Origin: Diphasiastrum complanatum
Taxonomy: Eukaryota > Streptophyta > Lycopodiopsida > Lycopodiales > Lycopodiaceae
Length of the DNA: 64,000 bases
Assembly: GCA_029204225.1 (NCBI GenBank)
Contig: CM055102.1
Coordinates: 51,614,039 to 51,678,038, forward strand
Direction of reading: 5' to 3'
Shown here: piece after piece, positions 10,300 through 23,288 of the stretch
Position numbering within the stretch: position 1 is the first letter of the stretch
Layout: every line of letters begins with the position of its first letter
Translations under genes and position numbers: made by a program
Notes under the pieces: model-generated
What the model was told of the DNA's origin: nothing
Database searches by the model: none
The model's input: the letters and a program-made list of their open reading frames with translations, nothing else

Positions 10300-12240
10300 C
10301 GCAGGGGCTTAGAGAGCGAACATGTGTAGATCAATATGTTGGCACTTTCATGTGAAATAGGAAATCAACACCTTCTTCTTCATAGATGCTTACTTTATTT
10401 GTGTTTAGGAGAGGACATTGCAACATCCTAGTCATGTTCTCCAAACAACATTCTTCAAGAATCACAAGGGTCGTCGATTTGCATCCAAACCATCTTCTCT
10501 CAATTCTTGCTCCACATGCCTGCATCACGACACATTCTCCCTCCAAAGGTGTATTTTGGAATAATGTCTAACTACAAGTTAGCTCAAGGTTGGTCATGAT
10601 TGACTCAAGATTTTAGGAGTCATTGAGTTGGACCTTCAAGGACAACACTAAGTTTAGACTAAAGATATAGAAAGACCCCGTGGATAAGTGGACAACTTGA
10701 TGAAAATTTTATAAATAGACATCACATAGGTGTCAGGATGTAACCTTGACTCAAGATGAATCAAGATCAAGGTCAAGATAATGAGTGCTCTTCTTAAGTT
10801 GGTTGCCATGGAAGATGTCGAGATGACTCAAAATCAAGATCAAGAAATTGAATGCTCTTTTTGAGTTGGCTGCCATGAAAGATACAAAGATATTGACTCA
10901 AGATTGAAATAAAGAGATTGAATGCCTCGTGTTGATTTGTTTTGTCTATGTATTCAAATTGTGAGTAACTTTGTAGAGAGTGAGACTATGGCAAAATTCT
11001 TGTTTGTCTGTGATAGAATTTAGAGGCTTCCTACAAGTTGTGACAAAATGGGTTCGGAATGAATTAGATTCCAACCATTTCTGGTAGGATCTCTATTTTA
11101 GTTCACTTGAGTCTGGGACATATAGTATTTGTTTTCTATTTTTTAGTGAAGACCTTTTGGTTTTCCGGAGTTTATAAGTTCCTTTGTGTGCTTCTTTTAC
11201 TTTTTTGTATAAATCATTGCACTAGCTTGTCACCTCCATAGATGTTCCTTAATTCATAAGACATGCCACACTACTACTAGCTATTACCATGATGTGCTCT
11301 TGCTAGCTAAGCATTGTTAGAAGATTCCTGTGAAGATTCTTCTAACGGATTTTAGCTACTAAAAGAGCATAACGAATATCAAGCGACGGAGTCGAGCCAC
11401 CAAACTATGTTAAAGAGTGTCGACAAATCACAGAGAAGGAGTTCCAGAATCTGAATTTACCAGGAACACCAATGCCAAAGAAGTCGACAAGTCGCGGACC
11501 AAGTCGCCGACGAGAAGAAACAAAGCCTAGAATCTCACCAACATAGATTCACCATCTTTTACTAATTTAACTAGAATAGATGACATATTATGTCAATGTG
11601 TTGTCTATGAAAGTGTAAGCACAAGTAGACTCTCACAATTGGAATGACTAAAAAATTGGAGTTTGTTGTCCAAAAAGGATGTAAGCACAATTAGGCCTCA
11701 CCAAATTGGGCTTGCAATTGTTTGTCATAGAGGACAAGGTGATTCAAGATTCTAAGTCCTCATAGTGTAGGATTTGTTGGTTAGCTTTATCCTTTTTTTT
11801 CTTTTTCTTTTGATGAATATAAATTTGGACTCCAACAATGCCCAAATAACTTAACTTGTTTAAGATAGAAGGAAGTGATTCACAATAGTAACTTTTGGAT
11901 AGAAGTTTAAACAAATAAGAGCAACATGAGAGGGGCCATGGAAATAATAAGATGTTCACTAGAATATAGCTGCTACAATGATGATTGCGGACATGGTGGT
12001 ATAAGAGGCCTCCATAAAATACTTGTGCATCCATAAACATATGGGGCAAGGAACCAAACAAGTATTCTCCTTAATAAAAACTCATTTCATTTGAACGCTC
12101 AAACTCACCTAAGAGTAATACCTCGACTTTTAACAAATCTTCACAAGATGCTTAACATTATTGCGTCAAAGCTCAAAATGTTTGCAAACTTTAGATGAGA
12201 GTGTTATTTCTATGAAATTGCACAATGGCATTGTGAGATT
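10300..12240. other. unassigned region with degenerate direct repeats
   Basis: No coding domain is visible. Between about 10,748 and 10,925 a unit of roughly 70-78 bp occurs 2.5 times. Each copy opens with GACTCAA, contains AAGATCAAG-type text and continues with AATGCTCTT and GTTGGCTGCCATG-like text. A weaker pair (TGTAAGCACAA near 11,609 and 11,680) is also present. Short frames (11,744-12,061 reverse) look accidental. The area may be old LTR sequence, which I cannot tie to any element. Confidence 0.4.
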
Positions 12241-12249
12241 TTAACTATT

Positions 12250-12500
12250 TTTTTTGGGGGGGAAGGTCGTGCTTCGAGGCCCTTCCGCCCCGAAAGGTGC
12301 TACGCACGAGGGCGGAGGCTCGGGAGGGTGCATTGCCTTCCGCGGGCGGAAGGGGCGAGGGGCCGGCCCTTCCTCTATGTGAATTCAGGTAAATTTTATT
12401 TACACACACCTTCCAGGCAAAAGGTGCGTGTAAAAAAAGGTAATTTTTTTTACGTGCACCTTTCGGCATCCGAAAGGTGCCTCTAAAAATATTTTGCATG
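12250..12500. repeat. GC-rich island with strong hairpins
   Basis: The GC-rich block sits in AT-rich surroundings and starts after a T/G run (TTTTTTTTGGGGGGG). It holds a perfect 11-bp inverted repeat, GCACCTTTCGG-CAT-CCGAAAGGTGC (12,456-12,480), and an 8-bp one, CCTTCCGC-GG-GCGGAAGG (about 12,330-12,349). Shorter copies of GAAAGGTGC and AAAGGTGCGTG recur. This looks like a small non-autonomous insertion or a structured repeat. The reverse frame across it has no domain. Confidence 0.45.
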
Positions 12501-12800
12501 TGGGGAATATTTCTTTAGCTTATGAAACATATGGGCATTGTGAGCTTTTACCTTTTCTTTTTGGCAAATAATTATAAATCTTTCTTTTTTCTTAATGGAA
12601 TAAGTGACCTAAGATAGATGCACAAAAAAGAGCATACAAGAAATAAATAAATAATTTGTTTCTTTTAAAAAACCATAAAATAAACATATTTATTTTATTT
12701 ATTCATTTTTGAGCTAGTTAGTAGCTTTGCCAACCAAACTAATGGACCAATAATTAAATTAAAAGAGGTCATGCATCACACGCCAAAACTAGACACGTAA

Positions 12801-12819
12801 CCCCCCCCCCCCCCCCCCC
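12801..12819. repeat. poly-C tract, 19 C
   Basis: Homopolymer of 19 C followed by a CTCTCTATT stretch. A second C run of 21 is at 52,116-52,136. Length should be treated as uncertain because sequencing slips in such runs. Confidence 0.9.
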
Positions 12820-12839
12820 TCTCTATTATCCCTATATGA

Positions 12840-14800
12840 AAAAAGGTTCTGGTGTTTGTCCGTGAATGCTTTCACAGAGCCATTATCCTTTGAAGAGAGC
12901 ACAAGAAAAGTCAGGCCAGAAAGAGAAAGCTCCAATGCATCTGTCTATCTATCTCTGCAGCTGGAAGGCGATGGAATGCTCTCTATCATTTGCTTGCAGC
13001 AGCAGCAGATTGCCTTGCCCACAATCTCACTGCACTATTCTGCACGCACTGTAGTTGTTTTTTATCAGCTTCTGGCAGAATCGTGGGTATCTGTCAGAGT
13101 AGAATTCTGGGATGCCAGCCACACTTCTGTGTGTTTGTAGTGTTTGTGATGATTGAAAAAGGTGAGGTTTGGTTTAAGATCTAGTGCAACTTTTGGCAGA
13201 GAGGATGGGACAGACATTAAGGCTTGGTGGGGAATTTTAGTTACAAGGAATTGTAGTGGTTACAGAGGGAGGTGGGTTTGATTTCTGCCAAGCTTGCTGT
13301 GGTCGGCAACGACGCGAATTTAGCTTTGGAAGGCATGGCGCTGCAGGTCTCTCTCTTATCTTTAGATTTGTAAGCTTCATTTTTTCGGGCGTGGGTGCCA
13401 CTGGATCCACAAAGTGCAAGCACCCTTTTGCCACTACGCAAATTAAAGAATATTCTGTCTTATGGTTCATCTTGATCAGTTCGGTTCCGACTTTCTGAGA
13501 CAAACTCATCCTCTTTAGCCACTTCTATTGAATGCTGGGCCCATTCACCATACGGAACCCAAAATACCTTTGTGATGATTCTTCTGTTTGCTATTGTGAT
13601 TGTTTCAGATCTCTAGCTCTTTGGCCCTGGTACCCGAAACAGTTGGTAGCCATTGACCAGTCACGAACTTGGATTGATGTGTGTTTTCAGTGGCATTACT
13701 GCTAAATGAGTTACAGATTGCACAACTATACTGGGATCAATACTCAGCAAAGTATTTATCTGTTCATCTGCTGTGCAAATCAACACCGATTTCGTATAAG
13801 TGATACCACAGAATGTGTACTTTTGACCTTCTTGGCTCCCTTCTTGTGCATTCTGGCCAGCTTAGTGGTGTCCTAGAGTGTGCCATGTCCAATCTTCAAA
13901 TTTTGGAGGCTTGCTTGCGAATTCAATTGTGTTTCTGGCATGCTTCTTGGACTTGGCCGTTAGTCATCGCCTATTTTGTTTGTATGCTGAATGGAGGTAG
14001 ATTTGATTTGCTTCCAATTAGCAAGTATGTGGCATATATCTTGTCATGTATCGTACTTGGATTTTGCATTTATGTCTTGACTTGTTTGTCTTACCTTTTA
14101 TTTGGAAATAGAAGAAGACCTGCCATGTAACGAAAATGATTCTAAACAACTCTTGGTCAATCATTTTGTATGTTATGATCCGATTCATCAAAGCAAACTG
14201 CCAAATTCCTTGGAAATTTCAACCAAACTCTTCTTCCGAAACTCATTAAACTTCAGCATGGTATTTTTGTCAAGAATCTTTGTATGGATCGATAGATCAT
14301 AATGATTGGATATAAACGTTTCTCATCACTAACACTGCGAATTGAGCTGGTTTCAGATTTATGGATGTTATGTTTGAGATGCACATAGTTTTGCTGTTTT
14401 TCCAGTGATTTTGCTGTGGGCCATCCTGTGTCTGAACCTCGTAGTGCAACCATATGATGCTGTTACAGGAGGAACGATCCTCTACAGGATGGCCCTTTGG
14501 ATTGCAGCCAGTGAATACACGGCTGAGATTGGAGACTTTCAGATGGGAAGATCCCAGCGTATTCATAACTTCTTCACCAAGCTACTCATCGTCATCGGGT
14601 CTGGAGACAGAGGTATAAGTTCACATCACTAAAAGCTTTCCTTAAATTCAGCATTTTGATGCAGCTCTTTTTAGGGCTGCTGGAGATTTCAGTTCAATTG
14701 AAGGTTTTAGTTCATCGAATTTTTTCATGGTTTGGAGGATAATTTGTTATTTGTCGTTGGATCAAATGGGAATGGTTCCACCAACATCAACTCCAGTCCA
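12840..14800. other. low-copy-looking region without a supported coding exon
   Basis: Base composition and wording (pyrimidine tracts before AG, GT-rich donor-like sites, several short frames on the forward strand) resemble UTR or intron DNA of a plant gene rather than retrotransposon. Forward frames at 12,856-13,140, 13,813-14,130 and 14,405-14,632 have no recognisable domain. If a transcription unit exists, it runs forward into the ORF at 14,860. Nothing here fixes a promoter. Confidence 0.3.
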
Positions 14801-14859
14801 CAGCATCCTTCTTTGGAGAAAAGAGTGTCACTCTTGGCAGGCTGATTGGTTTTACATAT

Positions 14860-15354
14860 GTGCATTCTCTAAGCTCAGCTTTGCGGCAGTCAAGAAACTC
14901 CTACAGTACTCGAGTGTGGCTTCCGCATTACAAAAAAAAGAAGAAAAGCAGAAGTTGGGTTAAATGGTTTTCAAACCTGATGCCATGTCAAATCCCGAAA
15001 GGGAATCAAAGTTGTTGTATTGATGGTAGAGATAACTTACCATCTCTAGGTCAGATGTTGAATTTAGAGGAACTCCAAGGATCGTCTGCAGATAACAGAT
15101 GTCTTGTAAATCTTATGTATGAGGATTCTGTTGTAAGTGATGTGAATGGCAGTGCTTTACATGAGAGCAGTACTTCTCTTGATTCACTGGGTGCAACATC
15201 TTCTGAAGAGCAAGGTGTTCATGAAGAGGGATTTCAAACTAAAGCCGGAACTGCGCCACTCGTAGAAGAAAAACCTATATCTGAAACAGATGATAAGAGT
15301 CATGCCAAATCTGGTGGCTGTATAATTTGCTTCCGAACATCTATCTTAGAATAA
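14860..15354 (+). CDS. hypothetical ORF, possible exon of an unknown gene
   Basis: The frame is open for 164 codons and extends upstream of the first ATG. It encodes a basic patch (HYKKKKKSRSW), a hydrophobic/Cys segment (WFSNLMPCQIPKGNQSC), then an acidic, Ser-rich tail ending with GGCIICFRTSILE before the stop at 15,354. I do not recognise the family. The acidic Ser/Glu-rich half looks more protein-like than neighbouring frames. An overlapping frame (14,670-14,963) is also open, so the choice is uncertain. No retrotransposon motif is present. Confidence 0.25.
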   Translation: MHSLSSALRQSRNSYSTRVWLPHYKKKKKSRSWVKWFSNLMPCQIPKGNQSCCIDGRDNLPSLGQMLNLEELQGSSADNRCLVNLMYEDSVVSDVNGSALHESSTSLDSLGATSSEEQGVHEEGFQTKAGTAPLVEEKPISETDDKSHAKSGGCIICFRTSILE

Positions 15355-16170
15355 GCCATATCTTTGCCACAATTGTTTCAGCTTAAACTACACTGGGAGA
15401 TATGAGTGGAGAAATTTAGATCCCAACATAAAGGACAGCTAAGAGGACATGCAGCACCAGTTTGAGTTAAAAGCTTGAGAACCAACTCAACTACCCGTCA
15501 AACAGGTCTTCAACATGCTTGAAAGACTTGGCTTAGTTGTTACCTCATATTTCTCTCCTAAGGAGAGTAAGCTCAATAAAGGATAGATCGTGTGTGAAAA
15601 GGACTATTTAATCCTCAATATACAGGTTCATGCTATGGATTTTCAAGTCTTGTAACACCCATGATCAATTATTCTTATTGTCAATGTAACTTTCTTAGTT
15701 GTTGTACCTTAGGCTGAAGGCAGTAACTGTGGATCTGCACCCTCATCGTGTATTTTAAGAAGGCGAGTAAGTATCCTGGTAATCATTAAGCTTTTGCAGA
15801 ACAATTTATCTTGTCATTTCAAGCAAGAATGGGTCCACCACTCTTTGGATGCACCTGAAGCTGAAAGTAGAACTTCAAGATTAAGTTCATTTTGTACTTT
15901 GTGAAACCGATTTGTCTTGTGATTCTTGTTTATTTCATTGCTGCAATTTTGTAAACTACACAATTTGATTAATGGCTTCGTGATTTCATCATTTTTAATA
16001 GATGATGTTACTAATAATTTGATCACGGCCCTCTGGATGGATTATTGGACAAACTCTCTGCAGCCAGTTACATAATTGCTTACAGGTACATAATGCTTTC
16101 ATATGTCGTCTTGGGTGGCAGATAATGTGAGCTCTTCTGGCAATGATTTAAAATCAAATCAATCGGAAGC
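15355..16170. other. unassigned, possible 3' flank of the 14.9-15.4 kb ORF
   Basis: AT-rich sequence with stops in all frames. No domain, repeat or RNA gene is seen. It would suit a 3' UTR and downstream DNA if the preceding ORF is transcribed. Confidence 0.3.
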
Positions 16171-16626
16171 TTGAAACATGGATCAACAAAGAAGCTTGAG
16201 AATGGTGTACATACACTGGAAACATGCCCCACAAAAATAAATCATTTAGTACGATTCAATTGCTGTATTATCTACACTAAGCGAGAACAATATCACTGGA
16301 GTTTATCTGACCACCTTTATTATTCTAAGAATCACCACAGACTACATTTCCCAGACATGGATATTTCAGCTTTGCTTGTTCCTTTACCCCTCTTGGTGCA
16401 TTTGGCTATTCTTATTGTACATATATTGCTGTGGTTAAAGAGAGTCTTGATACAATTTGCAACTGTTTGGAGTCTGAACAAACACTGGAGAAAATGGTAT
16501 AAAATGGAGCTAGTTCAAAACAACAGGCCAGCTGTTCAAACGGTTGACAACCAAATCTTGTTAGTCCTAGTCAACAGAAAAAATAGGACCTTTTCTCTGA
16601 TAACACGCAGAAACACTATCTGCTGA
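16171..16626 (+). CDS. hypothetical ORF with one hydrophobic segment
   Basis: The frame is 151 codons long. The central part (residues about 70-100) is hydrophobic, ISALLVPLPLLVHLAILIVH then LLWLKRVLIQF, compatible with a membrane helix. The flanks are basic and Asn-rich. I recognise no family, and codon usage gives no strong coding signal. It could be a chance frame. Confidence 0.15.
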   Translation: MKHGSTKKLENGVHTLETCPTKINHLVRFNCCIIYTKREQYHWSLSDHLYYSKNHHRLHFPDMDISALLVPLPLLVHLAILIVHILLWLKRVLIQFATVWSLNKHWRKWYKMELVQNNRPAVQTVDNQILLVLVNRKNRTFSLITRRNTIC

Positions 16627-18025
16627 GCTACTGCGGCACTGACAACGAGTTGTTTCCCACAAGAGGAGTCATCTTCTTTGTTTCCAGTAGAAAGTTGAAT
16701 GCTTATAAAGGACACTCTCTGCTGATTGTTTTTTTGCAGTAAACAATCTGCATCCTGGAAAGGAGTTCTGAAGTCATGAATCTTTCTAGCTAAACAAACA
16801 TGTTGGTGCATTGGCAGATAAAAAACTAAGCTTTATCAAATTCATAGAATTTAGTGTGTAGATTACAAGGCTGTATAGGTAAGTCAAGCAGGCTTATCAT
16901 ATACTGCATTTTGGTTTATATCCATGGAGTAGATGGGGTGTTGAACCCATAATCTGGGTTTAATAAAAGAGGCCGATACAGCTTGCTCTAGTACCTATTC
17001 CTAGTACCGATTGGCCCCCCTCCTATCGTATATTGGCTTTCTGGTTTATGCCAATGAAAGAGAACCCATGACCTAATCTTTGAAAGGGCCATACCACTTG
17101 CCCTGGTACCCACTTGACTTATCCATTGACATCAGGTTGGCAGAAGCACTTTCCTCCCTAGTAGAATCTCATACTTTTGCTCTTGGAGTAGAATAATATT
17201 TGTTTAATATTTTTCATTTGGAACTCATAATATGTGTTGTATGTATGTGGTATGAATTTATTCATATCAACATCGGGATGTATTCTAGCCAAAGTTAACA
17301 CTGCTTGAAAATGAAATGCAATTTGCAAGACAATGACAAAAAGTAATAACGACTTTTGGGTGATATACACGCCCCGTGGGATCGGCTATAATATCAACCC
17401 AAGTAGGTATCAAGGAACCTACTTAGATGGTATAATTTATTCTTCATACTTTGTCAAGAAGTGAGCCACCTCAATATTAGCTCGATCATTACTAAGGTTA
17501 AAAATACTCACATACTAGGGCTCGTTTTGGCCCATGCTCAAAATGATATCCATACTAGGGGGGTAAATTAAAGTTTTTTGCGTTGGTATCAAATTTTGTT
17601 TGGTAGTCTAAATTCAAGTATGTAAGACACTTAATGGTGCCCCAAGCACATTGGTGGGCAACGACAAAGTGTTGACTTTTCAAAGTGAATGCATATTTGA
17701 ATTTAGACACGTCATGCCTTTCAACAAACTCATACTATCCTTTAAATTAATTTGTCTTTCAAGAATTTATATATACTTGTACCTAGGTTGGAGAAATGAC
17801 AAATTGAGAGGAGATAGTTGCAAGTTTTTCTTGGCCAAGCTTGCAGATAGCCATGATCATACATTAACTCGAGAAAATCACATATATGTCATCTTGTGCC
17901 AAGCATCATCCAGCAAGTATATAATCGTTCTATCTAACTTTAAGATTAGAGTGATTAACCATCTACAACTAATTAGGAAATTACAGGAGTGGCGAATTAG
18001 CCACGACCTAGATTGTATTTGTTGA
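16627..18025. other. unassigned region with a degenerate direct repeat
   Basis: Two related passages lie side by side at about 16,911-17,010 and 17,029-17,115. Both contain GAACCCAT, a GGCC-AT-AC stretch and CTTGC-CT-GTACC text, so they look like an old duplication. A forward frame of 124 codons (17,651-18,025) has no recognisable domain. No gene is supported. Confidence 0.35.
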
Positions 18026-18149
18026 CGTCATGCCATCAGATCAGATCCCTGTACTTATGGGTACTTGCATGGACTGTCGAAACTGATACCAAATGTATTG
18101 TATGTCCCGACAAACCTGACGACAAATCTGTTTTCAGTCATTCGAATTA

Positions 18150-19690
18150 CAAACTGAAGACATAAAGTAGAGTTTCAAATAGATTCATGTCGAATTCTTG
18201 ATACTGATGAACAACACATGGACACCGAGTTGCCAGCAAACAGAAAGGTAATCGACTGAAAATGGATCTTTAAGATCAAATACAAAGTAGATGGCAGTAT
18301 TGACAAAAGGAAAGCTCGACTCGTGGCAAGGAAATTTTCACAAATTTCCAATATTGACTACTTCAAAACCTTCAGCCCGGTTGTCAACCATACTTTCATT
18401 TGATTGCTACTATCATATGTTGTTGCAACAGATCATGAGGTACACCAAATGGATGTAAAAACGACATTTCTCAATGGAGATATCGAGTAGGACATCTATA
18501 TGATCCAGCTAGAAGGCTATATCCTCAATGGTTGAGAAGATAAGGTATGCAAACTCCATAAAGCTTTGTACAGTCTGAAGCAATCATCCAGAGCATGGTT
18601 TCATTGAATCAACACATTCTTGATCGATCATGGATTTGAACCAAGCTCTGCAAAATGCAATGTATATTTCAAAGCTATCAATCAATTCTTTGTCATTATC
18701 ACACTCTATGTGGATAATATGTTGTTGTTTAGCAACAATATCGAACTGCCAAAGGATACCAAGAGGATGATATCCCAAGAATTCGAAATGACAGATCTTG
18801 GAGAGGCGCATCATTATCTCAAGATTCAAATCCACAGAGACAGAAGCATAAGATTTCTCTATATCATCCAGCAAAGGTATTTCTATAATTTGTTGACAAA
18901 ATTCAATTTTATGAATTGCAAGTTTGTACATAATCCCATGGATCCAGGTCTAAAATTATACAAGGAACAATGCCCTCAGACCAATGAGGAGAAGGCCAAA
19001 ATGAAGGGATATCCATACGAATCAATCATCGGATCCCTAATGTATGCAATGATCTCTGTCAGGCCCAATCTTGCATACGCCATCAGTTCCTTGAGCCAAT
19101 ATATGGCCAACCCTGGTATGATTCATTGGAAAGCTCTTTTCAGAGTAATCAAATATGTACGAGTTACAATTAACCTCTATATCTACTATGGTGATGACGA
19201 TTCATCCGATATCCATACATTTGATGGATATACATATGCAAATTGGGCAGGCGATATCGACCCCAGAAGATCGACTTTTGGACTTGTCTTTTGGTCAATA
19301 ATAGTCCAATAACTTGGAACAGTCGAAAACAAACCTCCATTACAATGTCATCTACAGAATCTAAGTACATTGCAGCCTCTCAAGCTACTAAAGAGGCAAT
19401 TTAGTTGAGGAATTTATTGTCTAATAGCGGTCTCAGACAATATGCTCCAACAATTATTCAGTGCAACAATCAGAGTGCCATTGTATTATTGATCAATTCT
19501 AGATTTCACTCTAGGAGCAAGCACATCGAGATTAAGTGCCACTACATAAGGAGCAAAATACTCAACAAGGAGATAGGTCTGGAATTTTGTAGAACCCAAT
19601 ACATGGCAGCTGATATATTTACAAAAGGGTTAAATCAGAAAGCACACAAAAAAATTTGTGCTATTTTCAAGGCATTCAAGGATCCAGATT
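18150..19690 (+). pseudogene. Ty1/copia reverse transcriptase and RNase H
   Basis: Forward frames encode KWIFKIKYKVDGSIDKRKAR, VHQMDVKTTFLNGDIE, KLHKALYSLKQSSRAWFH and the catalytic box as LYVDNMLLFSNN (YVDN in place of YVDD) at about 18,705-18,740. EFEMTDLGEAHHYLKIQI and RPNLAYAISSLSQYM follow, then RNase H with YTYANWAGDIDPRRSTFG. The closing HSRSKHIEIKCHYIRSK motif and AADIFTKGLN lie at 19,500-19,640. In-frame stops (for example near 18,260, 18,490 and 18,530) and a frame change after 19,312 kill it. Gag and integrase are missing on the left. Confidence 0.85.
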
Positions 19691-20847
<1,157 letters not shown>

Positions 20848-20989
20848 CCTTCTGCCTAATCTGGGCCTTAAAACAAGAAAGATAATCTCAAGAAGTGCCC
20901 ACAGTCTCTGATGATAGGCAGAAGAAGAAAGAAACAAAGAAAAACTAGTTAACAGATTCTATAGGCTCTGAAGATGTCAACATGGGCCC

Positions 20990-21352
20990 AACAAAATAGA
21001 AAAATATGTGCGAGGGCTGCGGCAAACTGTGAGCGTAAGTCCATAACCCACCAATACACACTTGTAAAATATTGTACCATGGAATAAAATAGACTTGGGC
21101 CATGCAAATAAAATAATATAGAAGGCCCAAAATCCAAGTTGCTAAGTTTCATGTTGTAGTCAAAGTCAAATTGGTAGTAGGTAGAATGTGCTTATTTGTG
21201 CACCATAGATCAAGTTGTGTTTTCTCTGATGGGCTAGGATCTCAATCCTTGCCTCAATGAAGTAGCCAATAGAAGCATAGGGGCAAGGGCCTCCCCAAGA
21301 AGAACAAGGTACCTCTTGTACTCCATTTGTATGTTCAATAAAGAGGAGGAAA
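20990..21352 (+). repeat. LTR-like interspersed repeat, forward copy
   Basis: This segment matches, in inverted orientation, 57,945-58,275. Shared landmarks in order: GTGCGAGGGC, GACTTGGGCC, GCAAATAAAATAA, AGGCCCAAA, AGTCAAAGTCAAAT, TTTGTGCACCA, GGCTAGGAT, TCAATCCTTGCC, AGTAGCCAATAG, GCAAGGGCCT, CCCAAGAA and GGAGGAAACTCT. The copy at 58 kb is followed on its strand by a tRNA-Asp-type primer site, so the repeat is probably the LTR of a Tat/Athila-like gypsy family. Confidence 0.6.
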
Positions 21353-21570
21353 CTCTACCAATTTGGCATTTGAGCATCCTCATGTGCTTGCTTCTATTTT
21401 CTAATGCTATTTGTGAATGATGCTATTTTTCTAACCTCTTTCATTCACTATTGTTATTAATCTTTCTTGATGTTTTCTCCATTAGAGGTAGATAAAAAGC
21501 ACATGAGATAACCTCCCTCACCCTCTTTGTCTCCCTCTTTCTCCAATTCCATGTATGTGATGTGTGATTA
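21353..21570. other. unassigned AT/CT-rich sequence
   Basis: No coding or structural feature is seen; it contains CTCC- and TCTTT-rich text that could be the tail of the preceding LTR-like repeat. Confidence 0.3.
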
Positions 21571-21573
21571 GTG

Positions 21574-22240
21574 TTAAAAGGGTGGGTTAGAGTAGTGTTA
21601 GCTTAAGGAAGAAACTAGAATTAACAACTAGATCTAAGTTAGACATCTATCCTTTAGTTCTAACCCTTTTGACAGGCGAAGGGCTGCTCATCGACTATTG
21701 CTACACCCTACATGTATATATATACATAGTAAGATGCACATCATCACAAAAATTAGATTTGATGTATCATATCAGTAATGTTTTGCTAAGATGCCTAGCA
21801 TTATCGTCCAGTTGTAAACTGTTCTTCTAGACTTGTATATTGATAAGTAGATTTTTTTAAAGCAATCTCATGTACGTTCGCACGATTCAAATATACTCTG
21901 TGTTCTTTCATCATTGTATAATATGTGAATGATTATTGTTGTTTCTACTTTTGAGAGTGAATCAAATACTCCTTATTATCCTTGTGTGTTTTATCGACTG
22001 AGCCGAAATGCAGAATCACGGTTGTCCTTGATGCCTTCGCAATTTTGTAACTATGGTCATCTAAAACACCTATTGATGCATCGATTAATCTATTGTTTCT
22101 ATTGTGACAGATGATTGTAAACACAATGCTCTTTTATTAGTCTTCCGTAGTGCTAATTAAATACGATAGTCTAATAGTGTTGTTCGACACATCGAACTAT
22201 CACCCACCGCAAACTATCACGGATTGCACTTTTTCCAACA
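21574..22240 (+). repeat. copia 5' LTR, right end defined
   Basis: The right edge is secure: TTTTTCCAACA ends at 22,240 and a tRNA-Met primer site begins one base later. The left edge is a guess from a TGTTA near 21,574. The TCCAACA terminus pairs with the TGTTGGA that opens the LTR at 19,701, so both may be one family, or one LTR split by insertion. Confidence 0.5.
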
Positions 22241-22241
22241 A

Positions 22242-22253
22242 TGGTATCAGAGC
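22242..22253 (+). other. primer-binding site, initiator tRNA-Met type
   Basis: TGGTATCAGAGC is the standard copia primer site, complementary to the 3' end of plant initiator tRNA-Met. It lies one base after the LTR terminus. Confidence 0.9.
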
Positions 22254-22324
22254 TTGTGTTGATTGTCTTAACATTTCTAGTTGTTTTCTTTTCTTGACAC
22301 AAGGAGCAATTGTCTTCTAGAATT

Positions 22325-22610
22325 TGACTCATTGAGTGATTCAATGGTGACGACTTTCACATGTGGAAGTATCACATGAAGATGATATTATTTAAGATTT
22401 GTGAAATGTGGTTGATGGATCTTCAATTCTACCACAACATGATCTTATAGCCAAAATGGAAATCCAAAGATGGAGAAGCTCTCCCATTAATATCCATGAA
22501 TTTGAAAGATTCACAAATATCTCATATCAATGACTACCAAACATCTAAGCAAGCTTGGGAAGTACTCATTAGTCTGTATGAGACCAAGGTGTTACCACTC
22601 TTTTCTTGCA
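22325..22610 (+). pseudogene. copia gag N-terminal fragment
   Basis: Forward frames read DDFHMWKYHMKMILFKICE, DGEALPLISMNLKDSQISHI and SKQAWEVLISLYETK. This is the conserved N-terminal part of copia gag (UBN2-type), starting about 85 bp after the primer site. A stop after LYHNMIL-like text and the abrupt end at about 22,610 show truncation. The next 300 bp are copia sequence in the opposite direction. Confidence 0.75.
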
Positions 22611-22900
22611 AGATGTTTTGGTAATGACTTGTTAATGTCTAAGCCTTCAACAAGATTGTTGTAGAACATATAATATATTGATCTCATATGGAGATGTCCT
22701 AGGCATTGATGCCATAGGATATTCTTGTCTGATAAAGTATAGACATAGATTTTTCTTCTTATCTAAGTGCACATTCATGACTTAATGTATAGCGATGGCC
22801 ATTCCTATAACCTTTGAGCAGAATATTATTTGTAGAATGTGCTTCCTTCAATTCAATAGAGGCCATATTGTTGTTCTGAATTCATTAACATTACCCATTC
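22611..22900 (-). pseudogene. copia gag-pre-integrase fragment, reverse
   Basis: The reverse strand reads NILWHQCLGHLHMRSIYYM followed by NNLVEGLDINKSLPKHLA. This is the H-x-x-LGH motif of the copia pre-integrase domain. Frame changes and stops lie upstream (22,700-22,900). It is oriented against the gag fragment to its left, so two different copia copies meet here. Confidence 0.65.
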
Positions 22901-23080
22901 CAAATATAAGTAATACTGGTTACTTTTTAATGTCTGTCGACAACCAGAATAACATTCGAAACCACCTGCCATAATTACACCAAAAACATAACTTTCTAAC
23001 GCTGTCCTCTGTGGGAACGATATTTTTCACTACAAAATCTATATTAACCATGTTGGTATAGCATGACATATACCAATTTT

Positions 23081-23098
23081 TGGCGCCGTTGCCGGGGA
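23081..23098 (+). other. primer-binding site, tRNA-Asp type
   Basis: TGGCGCCGTTGCCGGGGA is complementary to the 3' end of plant tRNA-Asp including CCA. It is the usual primer site of Athila and Tat elements. The presumed LTR terminus (CATATACCA) lies about 6 bp upstream. Confidence 0.9.
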
Positions 23099-23288
23099 TA
23101 GTTTAGGAAGGTTATAAGAAATCTGATACATCCATTTCCATCTCTAATGTATGTCAGATAGATAATCGAGATTAGAAAGATACCGAAAGCTTAGAGAGGA
23201 GTTTTTACGAAGACAGAGTGAAAGTACTAGTCGTAGAAATCTAGACGAAATCACTGCTCAGTTACTTGAACTCCTAATTAGCTTCGGT

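Noticed and set aside
13813-14632. Forward frames of 75-105 codons with hydrophobic stretches
   Set aside because: No recognisable motif, and neighbouring frames are equally open.
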